Assembly: GCF_001636345.1 (NCBI RefSeq)
Contig: NZ_KV440945.1
Coordinates: 4,065,854-4,129,853, forward strand
DNA length: 64,000 nt
Direction: 5' to 3'
Source of the DNA: Cytobacillus gottheilii
GTDB taxonomy: Bacteria > Bacillota > Bacilli > Bacillales > Cytobacillaceae
The translations under genes were made by a program, and so were the position numbers. Shown piece by piece: positions 16,799 to 24,189 of the stretch (positions within the stretch are counted from its first letter, which is position 1; each line of letters starts with the position of its first letter). Under the pieces are notes generated by a model. It saw nothing but the letters and a program-made list of their open reading frames with translations, did no database searches and was not told the DNA's origin.

Positions 16799-17944
16799 GT
16801 GAAAATTGCTTTTTTTACAGATACCTTTTACCCTGATATCAATGGTGTTGCCCGTACGTTAAAACGTTTCACTGATTATCTATCCTCACAAAATATTGAA
16901 GTGAAGGTATTTGCACCAGATGGCGAGAATTCTGATGAATATATTTCAGCCAATATCCATCGATTTAAAAGTCTCTCCTTTTTTTTATATCCCGAATGCA
17001 GACTTGCACTCCCAAATCTTTTTAATATGAAAAGAGAATTGGCCGAATTTCAGCCTGACCTTATTCATGTGGCAACACCCTTTAACCTGGGTTTGTGTGG
17101 AGTCTTCTTCGCAAAGAAATTAAATATTCCACTAGTAGGCTCTTATCATACAAATTTTGATCATTATTTAGAGTATTATGACCTGCAATTCTTTTCTAAG
17201 ATGGTTTGGAAATATATGAACTGGTTTCATCGCCCTTTCCGCAAATTATTTGTGCCTTCGCTTGATACAGAAGAACAATTAACTGTACAGGGATTTCACA
17301 ATTTGGAAATCTGGTCAAGAGGTGTAGATTGCGAACTGTATCATCCTTATTATGATAAATATGCTGTTCGGCAAAAATATAATATCCGCAGCAAGTACCT
17401 GCTCGTTTACGTCGGCAGATTGGCACCAGAAAAAAACGTCGACACCCTGCTCGAGATTGCAGATGACCTGCCGCCTCATTTAAAAGAGAATAGTCATTGG
17501 CTTATTGTAGGGGATGGACCATCGAGAAGTGAAATGGAAAAAGCTGCACCTTCTAATATGACATTTACAGGTTTTTTGAAAGGAAAAGAGCTTGCAAATA
17601 TTTATACAGCAGGCGATTTATTCGTTTTTCCTTCTACTACAGAAACCTTCGGAAACGTAGTACTCGAATCGCTGGCAAGCGGTACTCCTGTTATTGCTGC
17701 AAACGCAGGCGGTGTAAAAAATATTATTAAACACGGCTCCACAGGCACACTTTGTACACCAGGTTCTGCTGTTGAGTTTGCAGATTCTATCATCTCCTTG
17801 CTCTATGATGATAAATATCGCTATCAAATGGGCACAAATGCCAGGAATTATGCTCTCACCCAAAAATGGGACACCATTTTCAATACACTTCTTGATCATT
17901 ATTCAGATGTAATAAAAGAGCGGGCTGCCGAAAAATATGCCTGA
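16799..17944 (+). CDS. GT4-family glycosyltransferase (MgtA/SqdX-like)
   Basis: A 381-residue GT-B fold glycosyltransferase with a GTG start and an AGAGAGGGAG site upstream. The N-terminal acceptor domain has DTFYPDINGVARTLKRF and GSYHTNFDHYLEYY. The C-terminal donor domain has VGRLAPEKNVDTLLEIADDL and the EX7E motif in STTETFGNVVLESLASG. The overall pattern resembles the alpha-mannosyl/sulfoquinovosyl transferases that glycosylate diacylglycerol (MgtA, SqdX). With ugd and PAP2 upstream, UDP-glucuronate as donor and diacylglycerol as acceptor is a plausible but unproven reading. A wall polymer enzyme is the alternative. Confidence 0.88.
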   Translation: MKIAFFTDTFYPDINGVARTLKRFTDYLSSQNIEVKVFAPDGENSDEYISANIHRFKSLSFFLYPECRLALPNLFNMKRELAEFQPDLIHVATPFNLGLCGVFFAKKLNIPLVGSYHTNFDHYLEYYDLQFFSKMVWKYMNWFHRPFRKLFVPSLDTEEQLTVQGFHNLEIWSRGVDCELYHPYYDKYAVRQKYNIRSKYLLVYVGRLAPEKNVDTLLEIADDLPPHLKENSHWLIVGDGPSRSEMEKAAPSNMTFTGFLKGKELANIYTAGDLFVFPSTTETFGNVVLESLASGTPVIAANAGGVKNIIKHGSTGTLCTPGSAVEFADSIISLLYDDKYRYQMGTNARNYALTQKWDTIFNTLLDHYSDVIKERAAEKYA

Positions 17945-17985
17945 GACTGCTTGCTGCAAAGCTTTCTCACCACGGCTTCCATAAT

Positions 17986-18017
17986 AAAAAAATGGTTCCA
18001 GCTATAAAGCTGGAACC
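17986..18017. terminator. terminator between convergent genes
   Basis: The 9-bp stem GGTTCCAGC/GCTGGAACC has a 6-base loop. The T run lies on the minus strand, so it mainly ends the DUF2294 transcript and may also stop the glycosyltransferase operon. Confidence 0.75.
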
Positions 18018-18030
18018 CATATTTGCACTG

Positions 18031-18714
18031 TTAATTATTTGACGCCAGTACAAAAACCATTAACGACTTATCTTCTTTAAAATTCCAATCAATCATAATG
18101 TCCTTTACATGGGTATGAAAAATAGATTCAAATTTACCGCTTCGATGGAAGTAACTTTTTTCGAGCTCATCCTTTGTATATCTAAGCTCTTTTTGAAATC
18201 CTTGAGCTATTAGTGCTTTTTCAATCGGGATTAATATTCCAATTCTTTCAATTACAAGTATTGTTTTCGAAAGAGGATATGTATTGATTTGGTCAGGCAT
18301 CTTTTGCACAATTTCACTTATTCTCCCAACCTCATTTTCAAGACTTTTAATGTCTAAATCGGTTTGGGAATTTTCCCCTTTACGTTCCTCAAGTACAAAG
18401 ATCAGAACGCCAGAGTTGTTTGGAAAGTTCCAATCATGATAGCATTCTTCCACCTCAACATTTAGCGTTACCTTCACCAGTCCTTTAATTTCGTCCAATA
18501 AATGATTAATAATAGAGGTTCTGGCATCGTCCACATATTTTCCTTGACCTTGCTGGATTAGGATCTCTTCCATGGGATTAATAAATCCTGTAATGTAGGT
18601 TACTAAATGTTTTTCTCCGACTGTGGTCCGACATGATTGTGGCCCTCTGCCAAAGTTTTTTCTTAACAATTTGCTTATATAGCTGCTTATGTACTCCGCT
18701 TTCATATGATCCAT
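18031..18714 (-). CDS. DUF2294/MpsC-domain protein A
   Basis: A 227-residue soluble protein with two consecutive copies of the DUF2294 (PF10057, MpsC-like) fold. The first has KLLRKNFGRGPQSC, then FINPMEEILI and CYHDWNFPNNSGVLIFV. The second has VIERIGILIPIEKALI and MIDWNFKEDKSLMVFVL. Each half ends with the same D/W-N-x(n)-V/FV pattern, which indicates internal duplication. The domain is found in MpsC of the staphylococcal mpsABC locus, which is linked to membrane potential and inorganic carbon supply. The biochemical role is unknown. It lies about 110 bases downstream of a paralogue on the same strand and has no membrane segment. Confidence 0.8.
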   Translation of the reverse strand: MDHMKAEYISSYISKLLRKNFGRGPQSCRTTVGEKHLVTYITGFINPMEEILIQQGQGKYVDDARTSIINHLLDEIKGLVKVTLNVEVEECYHDWNFPNNSGVLIFVLEERKGENSQTDLDIKSLENEVGRISEIVQKMPDQINTYPLSKTILVIERIGILIPIEKALIAQGFQKELRYTKDELEKSYFHRSGKFESIFHTHVKDIMIDWNFKEDKSLMVFVLASNN

Positions 18715-18823
18715 GCGATTGGAACTCCCCTTCCTCCACGCCTATTAAATTATGTTTGTTATTCAGACCTTTATTATGTATGAAATTTAGAAGAAGAAAG
18801 GGAGATATCCCGTAACGGTAAAT

Positions 18824-19492
18824 TCACATCTCTTTTCGAAATGTAAAGACAAGGAAACTTTTATCATTTTGGTAATCCCACATGATGAAAATATCTTCGA
18901 TTATACGGTTAAAGACATCTTCTAAAGACAGCTTATGCTCAAAATATCCTTTCTTGGCACTCTCTGAATATCGATTAAGGAGGTTCATATTCCCCATTTG
19001 ATAGACAAGGTTTTCAAGTGGAGCCATAATTCCATCTGCTTCGATTATACAAATACTGGGCGCATATTTAAGGATCGTTAAGTTTTCCGGTCTCTTATGA
19101 AAATGCGATCCAATTTTATCAATCATAGCGAGAATTCCATTTTTGGTTCCTAACGGCAATCTTTCTTCAACATTAGCTTTTCCGTTAACGAGCAGGATCA
19201 TTCCAGTGTTTTTCTCATAATTCCAGTCATGATAAAAGTTTGTATATGACTGATCTAATGTTTTGCTAATTTCAAAAGAAAATTCTTTAATAACAGCTTC
19301 AATGATCGCAGTACGAAAATGAATAGCAATTTCCCATTGTTTATTCCCCAGTAAAACTTCTTCCGCCGGGGTAATAAAGTTTCGCATAAAAATATATATT
19401 TTTTCTTCATCTCCATTAACATAGCAAGTTTCAGGACCTTTACCGAATCTCCGTTTCAGCAACTTGCTAAGCGTACTGCTAAGATGAAGCAT
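18824..19492 (-). CDS. DUF2294/MpsC-domain protein B (paralogue)
   Basis: A paralogue of the downstream gene with the same two-domain layout: KLLKRRFGKGPETC, FITPAEEVLL, FYHDWNYEKNTGMILLV, then IIEADGIMAPLENLVY and IMWDYQNDKSFLVFTF. The ATG at 19492 aligns with the start region of the paralogue (DHM). The frame stays open to 19657, but no upstream ATG has a ribosome binding site. An AAAGGAGAGG lies just before an ATT codon at 19513, so a rare ATT start is possible. The leader from 19513 to about 19770 is highly structured. The function is unknown. Confidence 0.75.
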   Translation of the reverse strand: MLHLSSTLSKLLKRRFGKGPETCYVNGDEEKIYIFMRNFITPAEEVLLGNKQWEIAIHFRTAIIEAVIKEFSFEISKTLDQSYTNFYHDWNYEKNTGMILLVNGKANVEERLPLGTKNGILAMIDKIGSHFHKRPENLTILKYAPSICIIEADGIMAPLENLVYQMGNMNLLNRYSESAKKGYFEHKLSLEDVFNRIIEDIFIMWDYQNDKSFLVFTFRKEM

Positions 19493-19628
19493 ATGATCTT
19501 GAGTAGCCTTAATAATAACCTCTCCTTTCCCTGAATGTGGAAGCTGGTCACTCAGCCCGAAAAAGCAAAAGATAGACTGAAATAAAGGTTGCTTTAACCT
19601 TATGGGGAGTGTATCTTTTAACCTTAAA

Positions 19629-19766
19629 GGGCTAGCCGCTGCTGAAGCTAGTCCCATCGAAAGCCCTAAAAGTTGTCTAAGCTGCCCTATTTTCTTACCA
19701 CAATGTGATGCAACCTGACCGGCAGCAACCCAGATGACTACCTCTAAAAATAGATGCTGTTTCGAT
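19629..19766. ncRNA. candidate structured RNA leader upstream of the DUF2294 gene
   Basis: Nested pairings are visible. A closing helix ATCGAAA/TTTCGAT (19656-19662 with 19760-19766) encloses GCTGCC/GGCAGC (19681-19686 with 19721-19726). CTATTTT (19687-19693) could pair with AAAATAG (19747-19753), a pseudoknot-like contact. Immediately next to the closing helix is GGGCTAGC/GCTAGTCCC (19629-19636 with 19647-19655, one bulge). Read on the minus strand this lies in the 5' leader of the DUF2294 gene. It matches no riboswitch class that I can name. Confidence 0.4.
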
Positions 19767-20074
19767 AAGGATCATAATAACAATGGTTCGCTATCGTTCT
19801 CTTTACCTTCTATGCTGTACTACATTTCAGCCAACATCTTGCAGATACTATTCTCTTTCAATATGTGATGGTCATTCTCATATATAGCTGGTGAATAAAA
19901 GGCACCAATTTTAACTGCTTTTGAATTAGTCGAACTGGACAATCTTCCCAATAAAATATATATGTCTTTTTCCCCAACTATCTATCTTTACAAACCATAA
20001 AAGTGTCTATTTCATAAAAAATGGTGGAAGCAGAGGAATAAGCATAAAATATGGCTGCTCATCATTTTGAAGAC
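19767..20074. other. intergenic region, nothing recognised
   Basis: These bases lie upstream of the DUF2294 pair and downstream of the kinase terminator. I see no gene or repeat here. The promoter of the DUF2294 unit should lie at its left end. Confidence 0.45.
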
Positions 20075-20108
20075 AAAAAAGGCCTAACTCCAATAAAGAA
20101 GTTAGGCC
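20075..20108 (-). terminator. terminator of the third PAS kinase gene
   Basis: The stem GGCCTAACT/AGTTAGGCC (20081-20089 and 20100-20108) is followed on the minus strand by six T. It lies about 150 bases after the kinase stop, so the transcript has a longish 3' tail. Confidence 0.8.
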
Positions 20109-20260
20109 ACGGATAAGACGACTAATTACAGTTTCTTCCATTTACCATAAAGAAATATGAATAGATATGTATTTGCTCATAGAATGCGTTACTCCAAACC
20201 TAATGACAGCAAGACATTAGACTTTATTATTCTATCATTATAAAAGTGCTACTGCAAACA

Positions 20261-21331
20261 TTACGATTCACGTGGTAAGACCACTTCAACAGATGTCCCT
20301 GTTGAGCTGCTGCTGATTAACATATCTCCCTTATGCTCTTTAATAATCTGATAACTGACCGGCATGCCCAGACCAGTTCCTTGCTCTTTTGTTGTAAAAA
20401 ACGGCTCGCTAATCCGTTCTAATATTTCAGCAGGAATTCCCGGTCCTTGGTCAACTATGCGGATAATGACTTGATTTTCTGAGAGAAACTCTCCTTCAAT
20501 TAGTATTTTACCGCCATCTGTCATAGCCTCGATTGCATTTTTTATATAATTTATAAAAACCTGCTTTAACTGATTTTCATCTCCAAATATAGAAGTATCC
20601 TTAAAGCAATATGCAGCTTCAATCTCTATGTCATTTAGAAGTGCCTGCGATCGCATTAATGTGAGAATTTGCTCAAGCAGCGAATCCAAATTTACATTTT
20701 TATAGGAAATCTTATTTGGCTTGGCCAGGACCATTAGTTCTCTTAAAATTAATTCGATCCTCTCAATTTCCGATTTAATAATCTCAAAGTAGCTCGCCTT
20801 TTTCCCTTTATAATCTCTCATCATTAACTGCAGAAATCCTTTTATGGCTGTCATTGGATTTCGAATTTCATGTGCAATTCCTGCCGCCAGCTGGCCTGCC
20901 ACAGCTTGTTTTTCCGACATGAATTTTTGCTCTTTATGATGTGTCATCTCTTTTATAACAGCATAGCTGCCTATTATTGCATTATGCAGGATTATTGGAA
21001 AGGCGGTGAGCTGAACATGAATCAATTCTCCTGATTTTGCTCTAATATGTATGTCAGAGTGACAAAGTGAATCTCGACTTAGCTCTTTAAAATAAGAATT
21101 TTCCTTGTTTAAAGATGATGGCTGAAAAATATCAGAAATCCTCATATCTTCGATTTCTTCGAATGAATAACCAATAAAGTGCTGACACGCTTCACTTATA
21201 TAGGCCAATTGCCCATTCTTTTTAAGAATTAAAAAAGAATCTGCTGTGTCAGATAGGATCGAAAAATCATTCATCCTATATATATACGTCTCTAGATGGA
21301 GATTTCCCCATTCTTTTTCGCATATGGCCAT
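20261..21331 (-). CDS. cytosolic single-PAS histidine kinase (KinA-like core)
   Basis: A 356-residue kinase without membrane segments. One PAS domain (about residues 22-130, with GYSFEEIEDMRISDIF) precedes HisKA, with the phospho-acceptor His near 154 in AAGIAHEIRNPMTAIKGF, and HATPase_c with NAIEAMTDGG and EQGTGLGMPVSYQIIKEH. The H-box and following residues (LQLMMRDYKGKK) are very like those of sporulation kinases. No response regulator is adjacent. The AAAGGAGG site gives a confident start. It is the third orphan kinase of this type in the window. Confidence 0.87.
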   Translation of the reverse strand: MAICEKEWGNLHLETYIYRMNDFSILSDTADSFLILKKNGQLAYISEACQHFIGYSFEEIEDMRISDIFQPSSLNKENSYFKELSRDSLCHSDIHIRAKSGELIHVQLTAFPIILHNAIIGSYAVIKEMTHHKEQKFMSEKQAVAGQLAAGIAHEIRNPMTAIKGFLQLMMRDYKGKKASYFEIIKSEIERIELILRELMVLAKPNKISYKNVNLDSLLEQILTLMRSQALLNDIEIEAAYCFKDTSIFGDENQLKQVFINYIKNAIEAMTDGGKILIEGEFLSENQVIIRIVDQGPGIPAEILERISEPFFTTKEQGTGLGMPVSYQIIKEHKGDMLISSSSTGTSVEVVLPRES

Positions 21332-21369
21332 AGAACTACCTCCTTTCTAGAATCTATATCCTAAAAAAT

Positions 21370-21414
21370 AGAAAAAGCCAAAATAAGCGTAGCTACTCTA
21401 CACTTATTTTGGCT
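21370..21414 (-). terminator. terminator downstream of xylF
   Basis: The 12-bp stem AGCCAAAATAAG/CTTATTTTGGCT has a T tail on the minus strand. It ends the sensor-regulator-xylF transcript, about 175 bases after the xylF stop. Confidence 0.8.
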
Positions 21415-21589
21415 TAAAACCCAGCATATCTCTGGAGGATCTTTCCTTATATTATATAAAAATTTTCATTATTAATAGTAGTAAGGTAAAGCTTTAAACT
21501 CCAACCTCATGTTTAATTTTATACTTATTTCTCCAATCTTTCAATATGTTATCAAATTTTTCAGTTTTATTTTTAATTTCATTCAATTA

Positions 21590-22648
21590 TTATCTACTAT
21601 ATACATCTTCCTGAGCATGAAATCCATCAAGAATAATGGTTTCGTCGATATTATTGGCATCAACGGCGATTGGAGGCAACAGTAAGTAAGGGACATGTGA
21701 TTTTCCATTATTCACCGTTTCTTTCACCCCTATGTCCTCTCCTTCTGCCAACTTCACAGCGAGCTTTGCAACCTCCTCGGCAAGTTTTCTAATCGGTTTA
21801 TACACGGTCATCGTTTGCGTACCATCTACAATACGCTGTGCTGCTGCCAGATCTGCATCCTGTCCTGCAACTGGAACTTTCCCTGCAAGCCCCGCTTCCT
21901 CCAGTGCCTGTATGGCTCCGCCAGCTGTGGCATCATTTGCAGCAATGACAGCATCAATTTCACCAGCGTTTGCCTCTAACGCTTGTTTCATATGTTTGTA
22001 GGCATTTTCCGGATCCCAGTTTTTTGTCCATGCATCATAAATAATCGTGATATCACCTCGATCAATAGAAGACTGCAGTACATTGAATACGCCTTTTTTA
22101 AATAGGTGGGCATTATTATCTGTTTCGGCTCCTCCAATGTAAACATATTTGCCTTTTGGAACCATCGAGCTGATTGCTTTAGCCTGCAGTTCGCCAACTT
22201 GCTCATTATCAAAAGAGACATAAAAATCTATATCAGCATTGCGGATCAGCCTGTCATAGGAGATTACTTTAATTCCTGCCAAATGAGCCTTATGAACTAT
22301 AGCTGCCGTCGCTTCTGCATTGTGAGGTACCACTACAAGCAGATCAACTCCTTGATCAATAAGCGTTTCTGCTTGTAAGACCTGCAGTGCGTCATTGCCG
22401 TTTGCAGCCATGACTCTGACGTTTGCTCCTAAATTCTCCGCAGCCTGTTTAAAAAGATCTCTGTCCTTATACCAGCGCTCTTCTTCTAGCGTATCCATTG
22501 AAAATCCGATTTCAATAGGATCCTTCGAAGGAGCAGGAGCTTGGATTTTTACTGGGGGAATAGGCTGCTGCTTCGCCGTTTCATTATTTTCACAAGAAGT
22601 TAAACAGGCTGCTGCCGCCAAAAGCATAAGAAGAAATAATTGCCGCAA
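21590..22648 (-). CDS. xylF: XylF-like D-xylose-binding lipoprotein
   Basis: A substrate-binding protein of about 352 residues for an ABC sugar importer. The start is most likely TTG at 22648, because GGAGG lies 8 bases upstream. That gives a normal lipoprotein signal ending at Cys in AACLTSC. The mature protein follows E. coli XylF closely: ERWYKDRDLFKQAAENLGA, KVISYDRLIRNADIDFYVSF, VVAANDATAGG-type sequence (AVIAANDATAGGAIQALEEA) and GTQTMTVYKPI. It is the last gene of the sensor-kinase-regulator unit. No ATPase or permease gene follows it, so it probably docks on another permease, perhaps MmsAB. Confidence 0.85.
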   Translation of the reverse strand: MRQLFLLMLLAAAACLTSCENNETAKQQPIPPVKIQAPAPSKDPIEIGFSMDTLEEERWYKDRDLFKQAAENLGANVRVMAANGNDALQVLQAETLIDQGVDLLVVVPHNAEATAAIVHKAHLAGIKVISYDRLIRNADIDFYVSFDNEQVGELQAKAISSMVPKGKYVYIGGAETDNNAHLFKKGVFNVLQSSIDRGDITIIYDAWTKNWDPENAYKHMKQALEANAGEIDAVIAANDATAGGAIQALEEAGLAGKVPVAGQDADLAAAQRIVDGTQTMTVYKPIRKLAEEVAKLAVKLAEGEDIGVKETVNNGKSHVPYLLLPPIAVDANNIDETIILDGFHAQEDVYSR

Positions 22649-22665
22649 TGGTCTTTCCTCCATTC

Positions 22666-24189
22666 TTATTTTCGGAGCACTGATTTACGATATTCCATCG
22701 GTGTAATGCCGCACATTTTTTTAAACACCTTGCTAAAATAGTTGGGGTCATGATAACCCGTTTCAAAGGTGATTTCTTTTATACTTTTCTTTGAATCTCC
22801 TAATAAGCCTTTTGCCTTCTCCATACGGCATTGTGTTAAAAAATCAATATAATTTATCCCTAGCTTTTCCTTAAACATTTTACTAATATAGATGGGACTT
22901 AATTCAACAAGCTGCCCTAAATATTCGAGAGAGATATCTTCATGTGAATGTTCAAAAATATATTGTTTCAGTTTGTGGAACGTGTCTGCTTCAAGACGAT
23001 CATAATGGATCACATATAATTGTTTCATTCCTTCAAACATATGGTCAGTAGCTCTCTTAAGCTCACTGACATTTTTTAACTCATACGAATAGACAGGTGT
23101 TTCAACTTCCATGCCAAGCTCACTCATTACACGGGCAGCCACCCAAAGCACTTCGAGTACTCGCTGCTGTGTGGAGTGAATGGAGGTTCCTTTCTTTTCG
23201 TAATAAGTAATCATCTCACTTACATACCGTTTGATGTATTCCCACTGACCCAATCTTATTTGATCTGAGAATTCTTTGCGCTGATGAATCCGTGGCTTTC
23301 CATCACTCTTATTTCCTATTTTAGGCACATCCTCATAGAATCGATATTTCACAGGAAGAGATGTGTCCATCGTGGCGATTAATGCGTGCTGATATGACTG
23401 TCGGATTTCTTTCAGACTCTTACATACACTGCCAATACCGATAAACCATCCATCTGTTTTAGCTTTTGATAAAGATATTAGTTCACGTGCAAGGTTCAAC
23501 GCCTGTGACCGATATGTTTTTTCATGATCACAGCATATAATGATGGGAAGCTGATTTCCATATATGGCACCGATCCAGCCCGTTTTTCTGCTTCGAATTT
23601 TTTCTTTTACCAAAGGATAAATATGTTCTTCTCCTGCCGGCACTATTAGCAGCATCACATACATATCCGTCGTATATGGAATTTCAAGCATCTCCACAAG
23701 CAGATCAACATGGACATCGTGAACATGATCAAATAAAAGCTGTGTAATGATGTCTGTTTCAGCTAGCGCAAGGGTTTTTTGCTGCTGAATCCTCCGTTTT
23801 TCCAAAGTAAGATGCTCAGCTTCAATTTTTTCCAAAACCTTCCCAACCACAGAGACGATATCACTGGCACGGCTGGGTTTCAGTAAATAATCCTTTACCC
23901 CCAGCTTTATCGCCTGATGTAAATATTCAACTGTATCATAAGCTGTCACCATAATAAACTGAATGTCAGGAAATTCATCTTTAATCATTTTTACAGCTTC
24001 CAGTCCATTGATCCCTGGCATTTTTATGTCCATTAAAATCAGATCAGGATGAAAAGTTCTGGCCATTTCAGCTGCCTCCTGCCCATTCCTGGCCTGTTCA
24101 ATTAGAAGTGTTGAGAAGCTGTTCTCTAGTATCGCCTGCATCCCTTCTCTTTCAATTTGCTCATCATCCACCAACAGGAGTTTCATCAT
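22666..24189 (-). CDS. YesN-type AraC response regulator
   Basis: A regulator of about 507 residues. The receiver domain (residues 1-120) has LLVDDEQIEREGM, phospho-acceptor Asp in HPDLILMDIKMPG and the conserved Lys in YLLKPS. A central region of about 270 residues carries no recognised fold. The C-terminal AraC domain has two helix-turn-helix motifs (DISLEYLGQLVELSPIYISK and KEITFETGYHDPNYFSKVFK). It overlaps the kinase gene by about 26 bases. The ATG at 24189 is chosen because AAGGAG lies 9 bases upstream. It should activate sugar uptake genes in response to the YesM-type kinase. Confidence 0.9.
   Translation of the reverse strand: MMKLLLVDDEQIEREGMQAILENSFSTLLIEQARNGQEAAEMARTFHPDLILMDIKMPGINGLEAVKMIKDEFPDIQFIMVTAYDTVEYLHQAIKLGVKDYLLKPSRASDIVSVVGKVLEKIEAEHLTLEKRRIQQQKTLALAETDIITQLLFDHVHDVHVDLLVEMLEIPYTTDMYVMLLIVPAGEEHIYPLVKEKIRSRKTGWIGAIYGNQLPIIICCDHEKTYRSQALNLARELISLSKAKTDGWFIGIGSVCKSLKEIRQSYQHALIATMDTSLPVKYRFYEDVPKIGNKSDGKPRIHQRKEFSDQIRLGQWEYIKRYVSEMITYYEKKGTSIHSTQQRVLEVLWVAARVMSELGMEVETPVYSYELKNVSELKRATDHMFEGMKQLYVIHYDRLEADTFHKLKQYIFEHSHEDISLEYLGQLVELSPIYISKMFKEKLGINYIDFLTQCRMEKAKGLLGDSKKSIKEITFETGYHDPNYFSKVFKKMCGITPMEYRKSVLRK

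Noticed and set aside
19629..19766. SAM (S-box) or cyclic-di-GMP riboswitch
   Set aside because: A fragment resembling GGCAGCAACC suggested an S-box, but the conserved S-box core and kink-turn are absent, and no GEMM core is present. It is therefore left as an unclassified structure.
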